NCBI GenBank assembly: GCA_035578155.1
Contig: JAPWDM010000014.1
Span: 11,201,501-11,265,500 of the forward strand
Source: Brachynemurus nebulosus
Taxonomy: Eukaryota; Arthropoda; Insecta; Neuroptera; Myrmeleontidae
Direction: 5' to 3'
Length of the DNA: 64,000 nucleotides
A model generated the notes under the pieces. It worked only from the letters and a program-made list of their open reading frames with translations, was not told the DNA's origin and did no database searches. The position numbers and the translations under genes were made by a program. This document shows, piece after piece, positions 21,711 to 33,433 of the stretch (positions within the stretch are counted from its first letter, which is position 1; every line of letters starts with the position of its first letter).

Positions 21711-22548
21711 ATTTATCACAAGTCAAGTAGGTATTTAATAATAAATAATTATTGTAATAACCCGTAAGAAATGTTATACAATATAATTCCCTTAAAATTC
21801 AAACTTGATGTAAGCCCTTCAAGATGTATGTATGCGAAAGAAAATATTTTCATAGCCAACCCTGATTTTTCCCGTAATAACAAAACATGATCATCGAAAG
21901 AAAACAAGCAAACAGCAATGAACGAACGAAAAAAAAAACATAAACGAAAACCATTTGTAACATTATATCCACCCCTACCCGTTCAATAACTTTATAAAAC
22001 ACATAAATTAAACAAAGACCAAATGATTGATGACGCTTACATGATTTATTCTATCAACGGGAAAAAGAAAAATCACATAGAAGACGAAAAAAATGATAAT
22101 TTTTTTTTATTCGGTGCGATACACAAAATTCATTGTGACATGATTTATCCGAAACATAGATAAACGGAAAGGCATATGCATTAGAAATGTATAAATTGAT
22201 CTACGAGATGCGCAGAAAGGAAAAAGAAAAAAAAAGAAAATAATGCTAACCCAAACAAATACATTTTTTTTTAAATATTTTATACATGTAGACTGTAGTA
22301 GCGAAGTTATAAAAGGGGAAATATGGTAATTAAACCAATTTGGACATTGCATTGATGGTTGACATCGAAGCTTGACGTATTAGAGCCTAAGGAACCTAGA
22401 AAACCAAAATATTGGAAAGGAATTTTTCGGATATTAATGTGTACATATATATGATTTGTGATTTTTTTTACACACAATATAACACACAATTAAAAATAAA
22501 TGTGTTACGACTAAAATGTTAATACTTAGTAGTATTCATGGTTTTAAT
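21711..22548. other. AT-rich non-coding stretch
   Basis: A-runs and unique-looking sequence; two overlapping minus-strand frames (22107-22489) are motif-free. Confidence 0.35.
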
Positions 22549-22671
22549 TTGGCAACACTGAAGTTATGTCAACGGTCAAATTAATTCTGTTGTTTCAAAC
22601 GATTTGCTGTTTTATTGCGCGTGAGTGTATCTTGTGGTATTTTTGCTGTTATAAAAATGTCTAAAAAGTAG
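22549..22671 (+). promoter_or_regulatory. Possible promoter/5' leader (speculative)
   Basis: TTGGCAACACTG at 22549-22560 resembles the GGTCACACT class of insect core-promoter motifs. About 100 bp downstream ATAAAA-ATG-TCT-AAA-AAG-TAG gives a four-codon frame whose AA-GTAGAT could be a splice donor after MSK. In between are GC-balanced stretches (TTATTGCGCGTGAGTG). No second exon could be identified, so this stays a hint. Confidence 0.15.
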
Positions 22672-24119
22672 ATACTGTTGCTATTGTTACCTATAACAAA
22701 CATGAAAGTGATTTTTGCCGGCAATTTCATACATTTTACTCAGTTCATTTACAAATAACGGCCCGTATGACCTATAATTGACACGCCATTAAAAAAAAAC
22801 TAAAGGGTATTTATTTTTCAATTATTTATTTTTTATATGTTGAGTACCTAAAGATGAAAACTAGCACAAAATAAGAGTATTTTGTCGATAGATCGCGGCT
22901 TGGGAATCATCGAGTTAATGGCAATAGAAACATGGAATCAGACTTAAAATAATTCTGTATACGGGACATTAGAAGAACTTGGTGTAGTAGAATTTGGTGA
23001 CATTTTGTACAGAAGTTCTGGAATGGTCGCAATTCCAGCTTTCTAAAAAAATCGAAAAAGGAACTTCAAAGAAAAATTATTTTATGACTTAGAAGTCCTC
23101 CTTCTTATTTTTCCTTATCAGTGTTGAAAAATTTCTGCTCAAATTACGAGTGTATCACATTGTTCTAAAAGTTTCAAAAGATTTTTTAACACTGAAAATT
23201 TGAAAGGAAATATATGTATATCCAAATTTTCATTGAAAGAACATCTGCAAAAACCAATAATTATTCACTTCGAATTTCATCCTTTGGTCCTTTTATTTTC
23301 GAATTTTAAGGCACTGAAAAATCTTAGTAAGCTTGATGACGTCATCAAAATGAACAATTATCAAGTCTTATTGAGGCGATTTAAGTTAGAATTATTTGAT
23401 TGAACTACGGTAATTTGGGAGTACGCTTTCCATTTTGCTATTAAAATGACGAAATTTATTTTAAAAATATCACTGATTCGCCAAAAATATTTTTTTGATG
23501 GTCTTGCGTGCCTAGTTTTCTGACTTGATGAAAATTTTAATTTCTCTTCGTTTAGGGGAGTGAAATCATAGTGCTCATGACCGGAACAGAACCGAAAAGT
23601 TCTATATAGCTGTGTTATTAGCTTTTTAGACTCCAGTAAAGTTATGGAACGAAAAATTAGTTGCTGCCTATAATATTTGTTGATTTGTTAGAACTTGTTC
23701 TAGAGATGGTCATTGCGGCCGCCTAATTTCCTAAGACAAAATTATTCTTATCGTGATTTTGAGCATTTTCTCATAACATTCGAAATATTTTTAAGTAAAA
23801 ATTGTAATCAAAAAATTTTGTATGACATGAAATGACGGCATTAGGTAGATATAGAGCTATTTGTTTTGCTTGCCATCCTTGTCTAATGTCCCAACATGCA
23901 ATCGTACCAACGTAACAGAAAATAAATATGAAATATTTACATTTACAATTATTTTGATTTTGAAAATGAATCAAAAATATGTATTTACATGCACATTTAA
24001 TTTATAACATTATGGTACGTAAGTATTTTATTATTCAAAATTAAATAATTTATTATGTATGGGTATTATTTATTAGTGACATCTATTAATGGAGATAATT
24101 AATTAGCGTACATGAAGAA
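22672..24119. other. AT-rich non-coding stretch with a GATGACGTCATC palindrome
   Basis: The palindrome at 23335-23346 equals a full CRE/ATF site and recurs in repeat-like context at 25065 and 34116. The small plus frame at 23200-23403 spans it and has no motif. Nothing else recognised. Confidence 0.4.
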
Positions 24120-24123
24120 TTAA

Positions 24124-24405
24124 GCCTCATACACAATCAATGAAATAAGGAATAAGAAATAAGAAATAAGGCATAAGAAGTGTGCCATCTAGTGACGTTG
24201 AATGGAACTTTACCTAACTGCTCGTAGGTAATGTGTAGGTATTTTTGTACATCAAAATTCATGAGAGCATAACGTTCGTGATGACTTTTTTTGTCACTTA
24301 ATGGCAAAAAAAATCACGAATTTTGATGTACGTCACTAGATGGCATACTTCTTATCCCTTATTTCTTATTTCTTATTCCTTATTTCATTGATTGTGTATG
24401 AGGCG
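24124..24405. mobile_element. TTAA-flanked foldback MITE (282 bp)
   Basis: Arms 24124-24198 and 24330-24405 are reverse complements over about 75 bp with roughly three mismatches. They begin CCTCATACACAATCAATG and include AATAAGAAATAAGAAATAAG and GCCATCTAGTGACGT. TTAA lies directly outside both ends (24120-24123 and 24406-24409). A second inner pair (GTACATCAAAATTC and GAATTTTGATGTAC) extends the fold. TTAA duplication is characteristic of piggyBac-like elements, but the ends are not a piggyBac type that I recognise, so only the TTAA target is asserted. Confidence 0.8.
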
Positions 24406-24409
24406 TTAA

Positions 24410-24819
24410 TATCTATCTGTTGGTACTTCTTTCAGCACATGATAGTTGTTTCTACGTCTCATGATTGACGGGTTTCGTCTAAATGTCCCTTAACACTTCA
24501 AAATTATCCTAAAAGACAGCCCGATAATTTAATCAGTTAATTCGGCTTACTACAATTTTACTTCATAATTCTTTTGGCACCAAACAAGTATCCTTCAACA
24601 TTATTTTATAAAAAAAAATATTATCTGTCAATTTTTGTTACCGTTAATTGGGTAAAATTTTCTAGAATAAAATCATTTCCGAATTTTTGCTCAGCACACA
24701 ATATTTTCTTGGATGTTTAAAGTGGTAGATGTATTAGAGCCGGAGCTTCCAAAGCTTTGCGTCGGCGAGCAAACCAAGAAAAGATTTTAAAATAAGAAAG
24801 GATAGAAAAAAAATTGCGT
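24410..24819. other. Non-coding stretch
   Basis: Near 24740 there is a short GC-richer phrase (GCCGGAGCTTCC, GCGTCGGCGAGC) that loosely matches text near 6905 and may be part of the 24.8 kb repeat family. No gene. Confidence 0.3.
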
Positions 24820-25240
24820 TTCTTTAGTTGAATTCAAACCCGTCGATTGCGAAGCGAATTTTGATCGATCTCCTACTCTAGTTGACATCGAAAAAAAAAT
24901 CACATTCGGAAATAAGTTACACTCTCTGAATGAACTAACTATGGTTATTTTTACAAGAAAAATGAAATTTTTGCACATATATATATTACCCAAATTTGAT
25001 CAACAAATCTAGGTAATTCATTTCATTTTTGTTGTTATTAATTTAAAAGGAAAAAACTGAACCCGATGACGTCATCACGTCATAATACCAAATTTTTTTA
25101 AAGCTCCAGAAACCATTATTTTGATATTAGAAACCTGAAATTTGGAGCTGTTGATACGTTTTCGAAACGGCTTTTTCTCAACTTTGATAAAATCAAAGCA
25201 AAAACAATAGAAACATTACATGCGGAAGCTGAGTCTCATT
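24820..25240. repeat. Diverged repeat, related to 7272-7660
   Basis: Same order of landmarks as the 7.3 kb copy. It additionally contains GATGACGTCATC at 25065-25076 followed by ACGTCAT. The minus-strand frame at 24787-24993 lies within it and is not supported. Confidence 0.5.
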
Positions 25241-27055
25241 TCCTGAGCGAATGTAAAAAGAATTACATAATAGAAAAGGTTGAATACCACTGACATAAAA
25301 TCTACCTAAAAACAAAATTGCATAAAAAAAATGATGTTTTTCGACGAAAAATGTTTAGCTGTAATTAAATTTATAGATTATTCTGAAAAAAAATTTAAGT
25401 TATGTTTAGGAAATCAAGATTGCAGGCGATCTGGCTTGCGAGCCGCGTTTCTGGAATTCGCGAACCGCATTTTGTGAACTCGCAACATTAGAAAAAGTAT
25501 TCTAAATATTAGAGAACAATTTTGAATATGTTATTATTTATTTAGTATTCAATACATAAACCAAACAACGTTTTTAAAAGAAATTTAAAATATCAACTCT
25601 GAGAGTGTACGTTATACTCTCAGTTTTCTTAATATAGCGTTAAAAAATACTAATTTTTAATACAGCACTAATACTAACGCATATTCTTGGAATTGGCAAT
25701 CCGGTAAAATAGTACCTATAATTTTCTTAAAAAGCATCACTTATAAAAATTTTTATTAATTTTATTAGGTAAATAAAATCGCCTTATTTCTAAGAATTTA
25801 TTTATTTAAATTAATCAATTTATAATAAACGTTATATTTGATAATGTTTAAGGTGATATCACCAAAATACACAAATTATTTACAACGTGCGTAGCACAAA
25901 AGTGCGCATGTGTCGCGCATTAAAATTATTTAATAGAAAAGAATGTTATGTATTCAAAATATGAATAATAAATGAATACAACAAAGATATTTATTAATAA
26001 TTGTGCTTTTTCTTTAATATTTAAATAAATTTTATTTATGGGTAAGTACTACCTACCTATAGCTAAAAGTAAAAATGATTGCGTCATTAAAATTGAGGTC
26101 AACATTGAGGGACGATTTTTCATTTTATTTATTTTATTGGAAAATTTATTGTCAGCAATTCATTTATTTTCCCATTATTTTTGATCTTGATAGAAAATTT
26201 ACATGATTAAGATTTATTTATCAATATTTTTGTGAATATAAATTAAAACAGTTAAACGGTGTCTAATATAATTTTATTTGCCTATATATTGAGGCTTAGA
26301 TTTTGAAAAGAAAAAAATCATTTTCCAAAATAGGTTTATGAGATTCCGAAATAAAATTTATATCAGTGTATAAGTCTACTTACTCACTGCGTGTTAGAGT
26401 GGTGAAGAATTATTGATAGTAGTATCGAAACTATCGATGTTTTCGAATTTGCTATCGATAATTTTCGACAGTTTTTTATAACTCTCTTTTCTGCTTGTAA
26501 ATACTACGCAGATAGTAAAAATTTGATGGCATTTATGGCCACGGATCTAAAATAATAATAAGAGTCTTTTTAATCAAATGTTTTTTGAACAGTATTCTTT
26601 TCAAAAAGAAAAAACCCGAAAAACAGTACGGTTTTTTTTAAAACAGACAAAATGTAATTTCAAATAAAAAAATAAAAGAATTTTGTCCTCAGTCCGGAAA
26701 AATATTGGATCAAAGATATGTTTTATAGTTTAATAGTTACACATAAAAACAACAGCAAACATTGACTACCCAGTTTACTCACTTACAATAATCGGTACCT
26801 ACCTTTCGTCAATTTTTAAAAATTTAGCCAAAAGCAATTTATTTTGATGTTTTAGTAAATAAATTGTTTAGTTCAATTTTTAACAGTTTGACGTATATTT
26901 GAAGCCACTGCGATTCTTTTTTCAAAAACTGGAACAATTTTCAAATATTTCTGAATACTGTAACAAAGTTCTATCCGAAGTCCAATTTCGTTTAGATTCG
27001 CTTCGTTTTACGGAATACAACATCTATTAAATTCATGATTATTTGTCTGGGTTCT
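25241..27055. other. AT-rich stretch with two hAT-like end fragments
   Basis: At 25423 CAGGCGATCTGGCTTGCGAG, followed by AACCGCATTTTGTGAACTCGC, looks like a lone GC-richer transposon end. At 26400-26475 a cluster of CTATCGAT/ATCGATAATTTTCGA repeats resembles subterminal hAT repeats, like those at 14.0-14.6 kb, but no partner end is seen. No genes. Confidence 0.35.
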
Positions 27056-27865
27056 GTAACAACCGCGATAGTTCAACCGCGACAATCAAACCACGACAGT
27101 TCGACCGACGACAGTTCAACCGACGACAATTGAACCTAACGACAGGTTAGCCGATGACAGCTCAACCTGATGACAGTTCAGCCTAACGACAGTTCAACCA
27201 AACGACTATTAAACCGTAGAACAATTAAACTACAGGAAATTTCAATATTGTTTAGCATTAATATACAGGGTGGGCCATTTTAATCTATGCATCTAAATAT
27301 CTCGCCATATAGAGGCCCAGCTATCAAAAAATGACCTTTACAAAAGTTGTCAGGTACGAAAGGGGATATGAAATGGTTACCTTAAATTTGACCTTCACCT
27401 TCATTCTCAAGGTCATTTTGAGGTCAAGTTGTATTTTTCAAATGGAAAGCCCTATTATTTATTTCGGATTCTGAAAGAGCGTGAAATTTCACGTCGAAAA
27501 TGCTATAAACAATCTAACCTAACCTAACCAAACACAACCGAATTCGACGGAAGGTAAATTCAACACAACCCAACCAAATAGGATACCCTTAATGGTGTAA
27601 AGAATCGCCTTTTAGACTTGGCACTACATAAATACTTATTTAGTCTCAAGTCTCAAGGGAGGCAAATTTCATTATTCGATAAAATTAATATAATTTTGTT
27701 CTTATTAAGTAATAATTATACAACGGTTAAATTGTCTTCAGTTAAATTGTCGTTAGGTTGATCTGTCGTTAGGTTGATTTGTCGTCGGTTGAAATGTCGG
27801 GGTTGAACTGTCGCGGTTGAACTGTCTGCGGTACACTAGTCGCGGCACCATTTGTCTGCTACTCT
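27056..27865. mobile_element. Element with inverted CGACAGTTCAAC tandem arrays at both ends
   Basis: The left array (about 27064-27235) repeats CGACAGTTCAACCGA-type units of 16-20 bp about nine times. The right array (about 27722-27835) carries the reverse complement (GGTTGAACTGTCG type) about seven times. Outside them GGTTCTGTAACAACCGCG and its loose inverse CGCGGCACCATTTGTCTG mark possible ends. The interior includes ACAGGGTGGGCCATT and a CTAACCTAACCTAACC run near 27510. No coding frame. Inverted subterminal arrays suggest a cut-and-paste element; superfamily unknown. Confidence 0.6.
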
Positions 27866-28639
27866 GTATATTTATAACGAAACCTGCAAAAATACTCAAA
27901 AAGCTCCAACATGTAAAATACGCGTAAAAATTTAAATTTTGGACGGAAAAAATTTCCGTATTTCGAAACTGATCACAATGCTTCCACTACTTTCGTAGTC
28001 TCGGAAGCAAAATTTGAATTTTTCCTTTTTTTTTTCAATAACGAAACCTTAAAAATTAAAAAGAAAAATTAAAATTGTGAACAAGTTTCACTATATTTAA
28101 TAAATAAAATTTATGATACGATCATCAACTATACTATTTAAAATGATAATTGTGCATTTTATCATTTGACTGCCAAAAAAACATTAGATCATAATAAAAT
28201 AATAACCGTAGATATAGATCGTATCTTCCTCTACAGTTTTTCTCCAAAACCAAATTTTATTTTTGTTGTTTATTCGATAATGTAACGTAAAACGACAATG
28301 AAAATGAAAATTTTGTGAACAAATATGCACGAATTTAACAAATAAAATTATTATTAATATTTTCCAATGTTTCCAAGAAACATTAATATCAGTAAAGAAG
28401 GTTAAATAGATAAATAAAAATATGTAGGTATACTGTATATTAATTTTACATTGTTTTATTACATTTGACTTTTACTAAAACGGTTGGAATTAGATTATAA
28501 TTATCATAGAAAATAAATAGCATTAATAAATTAGTGGCAAAATGACTGGGCTATAACTATTAAACTATTAAAAATTTGTATGTACATAGGTATGTGTATC
28601 GAAATATAATTGACAAATAGGTTTTTTCTACAATCTTAG
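27866..28639. other. AT-rich non-coding stretch
   Basis: Poly-A/T-rich; no gene or repeat boundary recognised. Confidence 0.35.
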
Positions 28640-28760
28640 TGGAAAGTAAGCTTTTGCGCTCTGTGAAGAGAGCACAAAATGGGTATTTGCCGAAGACTGT
28701 CGTTGCCGAGCAACGAAGTACTACTTTGCGCTTTAAAGCGGCAAAGTAATACTTTATCGC
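28640..28760. repeat. Cluster of three short GC-richer hairpins
   Basis: Hairpins are TTTTGCGCTCT/AGAGCACAAAA (28652-28679, one mismatch), CGTTGC-CGA-GCAACG (28701-28715, perfect) and ACTTTGCGCTTT/AAAGCGGCAAAGT (28723-28747). They stand out from the AT-rich surroundings and share GCACAAAATG and GCAAAGTA words with 29150-29265. Confidence 0.6.
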
Positions 28761-29149
28761 TCGCTCAACGTATATTTAATTACAAATCGGGTAGGCGTTG
28801 TTTATATTTTCTATGGTAACAAATAAATAAACAGATTCTAAAATTATTATGTTTACCGTAATCAAGTGAAATATTAATTTTATTAAATTTCAAAATAACT
28901 CCAAAATATTAATTAAAAATAATAAATAACTATAATTAATAAATAATAAGAATAAAATATTTAAAAAAATAAGTATATATATGACAGAAATATGTAATCG
29001 TGACAGTGATTTCTCAAGTACACCTCCAGATATTTCTGAAGCTGCAAAAATTATAATATTAAAGTGAATATTAATGTCCATTATTATTATTTCAAGTATC
29101 TTTTAAATAAAAGAAAAAATTTATAAGATTGTAGAAAAAATTCTTTGTG
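28761..29149. other. AT-rich stretch between the two hairpin clusters
   Basis: Very AT-rich; the 63-codon minus frame at 28890-29081 has no motif. It may be the interior of one larger element whose ends are the two hairpin clusters. Confidence 0.3.
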
Positions 29150-29265
29150 TAATTCGAGCACAAAATGACTTGCCGCACTCATGAGATTAACGCGCTCCGC
29201 CTGGCGGCGTCGGGCGTCAACATTCTCAATCGAGCGGCAAAGTACCATTTTGCGCCCTTAAGACA
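29150..29265. repeat. GC-rich hairpin (stem about 20 bp)
   Basis: GCACAAAATGACTTGCCGC (from 29158) pairs with GCGGCAAAGTACCATTTTGC (from 29233). Inside is a second hairpin, CCGCC-T-GGCGG, near 29198. The stem words match the cluster at 28640-28760, so the two loci are related. Confidence 0.6.
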
Positions 29266-30253
29266 CAAATAACTATTCCATCGCGTATTTTAAAAACGAA
29301 AAAAATAATAAACAATTGGATTTTAATCACATTTAATTGAGATTCAAAAAGACTAAAAAGACATTTTAGTTTGTTATTAGTCTGGAAAAACAAAAAAAAA
29401 AAATAATGTAGTGTTCACAGGTTCAAATATTTTTCGTGAGGAACGCCAGTGTTATCTTAATAAAGCTTCAGCATTTCAAGATGAAATAAACAAAAAGTTT
29501 AACTTTTAACCTAGCCCAATTTAACTTTTCGGCTCTACGATTAATACCATATTTTAAATTTATGTTACAGTTAAATCTTTTAACCCATCAAGAGGGTTTT
29601 GTCAGGGCAAAAGTAGTATTGACCGTAGGTTACGATCATTATCAGTTTTGACTAAAATTTCAGTGAAACTCACTTTTGCCTATTTATATGGATCAAAAAT
29701 ACCCTTGACTGAATATTAACCTACTCTATACTGTTTTTTAATATAATAATGTAACAGTACAGTAGAATATTGTCAAGAAAAAAACGGGAACTGTCCTAAT
29801 TATGGTAATTTTAACACGGCGCACCTTCTCTACAATGTTTGTCATTGTCAGGAACAGACCACTATTCTGTCCGACCGTCACTATCAGAATTTTCAACTGA
29901 AGTGTCCAATCGTCACTCTAAAAAATAAGTATTTGACTACGGAAAACATTCCCATACTGAAAAGTAAAGATAGAAATTGTTATTAAGTAAGATATATTTA
30001 GAAACGGCTTTTCAAATGAAACTGAGATCCGTTTCACTACTTTTCATCTTTAAGCCTCATTTACGAAATATTGAACCTCAAATTGAGGTTTCTTACCGAT
30101 AACGTTCGAAAGCAGAGAACCGAATTTTCACCATTTAAGCAAAGAGAAATAAAGTAGAGAAAATGGCATCCATTATTAGGAACATTTCTTAAAAAGTCAA
30201 GTCTGCATCTCATTAGGAGAAATGGTAGGAAATTAATAACATAAGTTCGGTCA
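29266..30253. other. AT-rich non-coding stretch
   Basis: No gene; some balanced-composition text near 29815-29930 without a frame. Confidence 0.35.
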
Positions 30254-30261
30254 CTAGCTGT

Positions 30262-31159
30262 CAGCCCCGGATCTACGATTTTTTAGAACTGGGGCAGAAA
30301 CTTGATAGTGGCGCTCCCTCTCTCCAGTGTTTGAGATAAATTCTTAAAAAAACTCATAAGTATATACGTCCTTTACAAAATTCCTATTTTTCCCATTGCG
30401 GCAATGGTAAAAATTGAGAGTTTTGTAAAGGATTAATATTCAAGTTGATTTTTTATTTTAATAAACCTACTCCGAAAATACTATAAGTTGTGCGAATTTC
30501 AGATTTTTATCAGCAGCCCTATCAGAGATATAGAAGCTCAAAGTTCCCAAAATTTGAAAAAAATGCCATTTTTGGCAAGTTTGTAAAATTTAAAAGATAC
30601 AAGTTTCACAATTTAAATTTTTGTGGGTAGTTGTACCTATCTACAACTATTCCCATAAAAAATATTAAGCTGTTTAAAATATTTACTCCTATAAAAAAAA
30701 ATGCTTAAAAAGTGAATTTTGCTAAATTTTGATATCCGACTTTAGATAAAGTTTTCTTGTGGAATGGACGAAAATAGGCCAAATATTGACATAATTTAAA
30801 GAGAAATTTATTACCATTAAAATTGTTTTTATTTCAACCTTTTAGAATGAACGGTCGGTTTATGAAACATGTGTATTGGCGTAAAAGGCTGCTAACATAA
30901 AAATCAGCGCAAATTGGAAAACAAAAATGGCCACTACGCTTAAACGGTTTAAGATAATTATTTTTAAGAATTGTTCTTAATACCTCAAATACAATAGAAA
31001 CGACTGGGAGAATATTAATTTTTTCTAAAACGGTCGAGCAATCAACTTTTTTTTTGGTCCATTTGATATAGACCGACTCATTATGATTTTGGCGCCCCCT
31101 AAAGCTGCCGCCCGGGGCAGGGGCCCCGGTTTGCCCCCCCCCTCTTAGATCCGGACCTG
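30262..31159. mobile_element. hAT element with perfect 8-bp duplication (898 bp)
   Basis: CTAGCTGT stands immediately before (30254-30261) and after (31160-31167) the element. The ends are CAGCCCCGGATCTACGA and, reversed, CAGGTCCGGATCTAAGAG. GGCGCTCCCTCTCTCC near the left and GGCGCCCCCTAAAGC near the right are further subterminal pairs. An 8-bp duplication and CAG-type ends fit hAT. No transposase frame survives; the interior is AT-rich and the termini GC-rich, as in many hAT MITEs. Confidence 0.9.
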
Positions 31160-31167
31160 CTAGCTGT

Positions 31168-32985
31168 AGAATATATTTAACTATTTTTATGATAAACTCT
31201 AAAACAGCTCTTTGGTTAGATTGTTAGATGTATAGGCAAAATTCCAAGTGTACAGGTCTGAACGGAAATACAATGGTAATGACCAAGAGACGGACATTAA
31301 TATTTCTTCACTTCTATAGTATTTAATAAAATTCTAATCACGCGCTATTGTCTTTAAAATTTTTTGAAAAACCCACACGCAAATGACCCATGAAATTAAG
31401 ACTACCTAAATACTTTCTGTTCGCAACGTGAAAATAATCCATGTCCTCTCCCTTACGTCAAAAGCATTTGCTTTCTGATTCATATATGTTTTCTTTGATT
31501 TCATATTCTTTTTGATAGATAATTACCCTTAATTGCAATAACTGTGATTTAGATTTTAAAGATTTCTCTAATGATATAACGTATTACCTAATCAAGATTC
31601 CAGAAAAGTAGGTACTTAGCAATTCCTCATGGAAATTTGATTACTTAATTCATTTACTAAGTTTATCTCTTTCAAAAGATATCTACTCATTTAAGTTTAC
31701 CTACATGATTGCAAGTGATTTAATATCTTATTTATGTCAAAACAATCTATTTTTTTTTAAAATTCTAGAAGCAAAACGAAAAATATAATTGCACCAATCT
31801 ATAATAATTCCTCTAATTCTAACTTAATTATTATTAATTCTATTTTTTATTTGTACAACCTTTTTACATTCAGTCCCGTAGGGCACTATCTATTTATTTC
31901 AGTTTGATTGATAATCATAAAAAATTACAAAACCTAGAGGAATTTTTTTTTCAAAAACAATAATATAAACTTAGGTAAGTAAGCGCTTATAAAATAAATT
32001 AGTAATTTTTACTTTCTAAAAAACAAATTACAAAATAGATCATAAAACTGTCCCCAGTTTGTTGGATCAATCGATCATTGAAACACCGCTAATAAATCAA
32101 TAAAAATCCCCGATTTGATATCCACCATTTTACTATTGTGTATTCACTTTAATTAACGTGCACCATCTCACTCTCTCCTCGTCAATAAATTAAATGTTTT
32201 CATGTAATAAATACTCGGAAAAAAACGCAACAGCAAATTCTTTTAGCAAATAGTTTATCTGTTTGTTGATTCAACCGTTACAGCAAGCAAAAAAAAAATT
32301 ATATTTTCCCCTGAAAGAAATCGTGAATTTAATCCGGCTGCACTTGGTCGCCGCGGATCGGACCGCACATTAAGTCCCATAAACATTATATTATTACAAT
32401 GTTGAACGCAACAGAACAGTTCAGAGCCAGAGCGCGATTGGATAAATGTGGATTTATTTATTATGTAAGTATATGTATAATAAAACCATCTGTATGTCCG
32501 TCTGGCGGTCCATCCGTCTTACTTTGTTGTGTAAGTCCATCAATTTACTTGTAATTTCTTGTTCTTTATTCGAAAATAATACATACAAATTAAAAAAAAA
32601 GAAAAAACGGCCGTTTACATCATGTAAAGGTTTGTTTATGTGTGTTTCTTTTTTGGGGAGGTTATAAATTACCAGTTACATAGTGGTGTCTAACCGAGTT
32701 AAATGAGAAATTCATTCGAGTTCTTTTGTTTTGATGACTCAACTACTTTGGATAACTGGAAGTTATCTACCTTTTGTGATATTCTGAAGGATAAGCAAAG
32801 AAAACCACAAATCCCCATCCCCCAACAATATTGCATTGATAATTTGAAAAATTAGTTATAAGTATCCTTGATTAGGATTTGAAATTACTTGGTATATCTA
32901 TATCTAGGTAAATAGAATAAGGAAAAAATTTATGAAAAAAGTACAACAAGATCACTTAACGGATTTTAACAAATGAGGGACACCC
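31168..32985. other. AT-rich stretch with a GC-richer patch
   Basis: 32330-32440 is GC-richer (CCGGCTGCACTTGGTCGC, CGCGGATCGGACCGC) and unique in the window. A short plus frame there (20 codons after CTG AAA GAA) is not convincing. The plus frame at 32446-32667 is motif-free. No bounded repeats recognised. Confidence 0.35.
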
Positions 32986-33433
32986 TAGTGATGAGCAAAT
33001 GCAAGACCAAGACCAAGACTTGGCAGTCTTGGTCTTGGTCTTTTTCTTGCATTAAGAATCTTGGTCTTGGTCTTGCTAGAGCAGTTTGAGTCTTGGTCTT
33101 GGTCTTGGTCTTGCAAAATACAGTCTTGGTATTGGTCTTGGTCTTTGTATTGCTAAAGGATCTTGCACTTTCTTGCATTTTTTTATTAGCGAATTTTTTC
33201 CTTCTAAAATCAGAATTTTCTCTCTTTACGGTATTAATTATACATTTAAACTATTTAAATAATTTAGCAAGAATCTTGTTTTTTTCTTGCTATTGCTTTG
33301 GTCTTGCTCACTTGAATCTTGGTATTGGTCTTGCAGCCATCCTTATAGTCTTGGTCTTGTTCTTGTTCTTGGTATACATAATCTTGGTCTTAGTCTTGGT
33401 CTTGCAAAAAATGCAAGACCAAGACCAAAAAAA
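32986..33433 (+). mobile_element. AAGACC/TCTTGG-rich element, copy 1 (right end truncated)
   Basis: Starts TAGTGATGAGCAAATGC and then consists of GTCTTGGTCTTGGTCTTG runs, in imperfect hexamers, around an AT-rich core (33180-33275). It matches 39530-39983 in reverse complement along most of its length. The far terminus found in that copy (TGCTCATCACTA) is missing here. Long open frames reading VLVLVLVL or TKTKTKTK are products of the hexamer and are not proteins. Confidence 0.75.

Noticed and set aside
27505..27530. Interstitial telomere (CCTAA repeats)
   Set aside because: Only about three units, embedded in a transposon-like interior; too short to mean anything.
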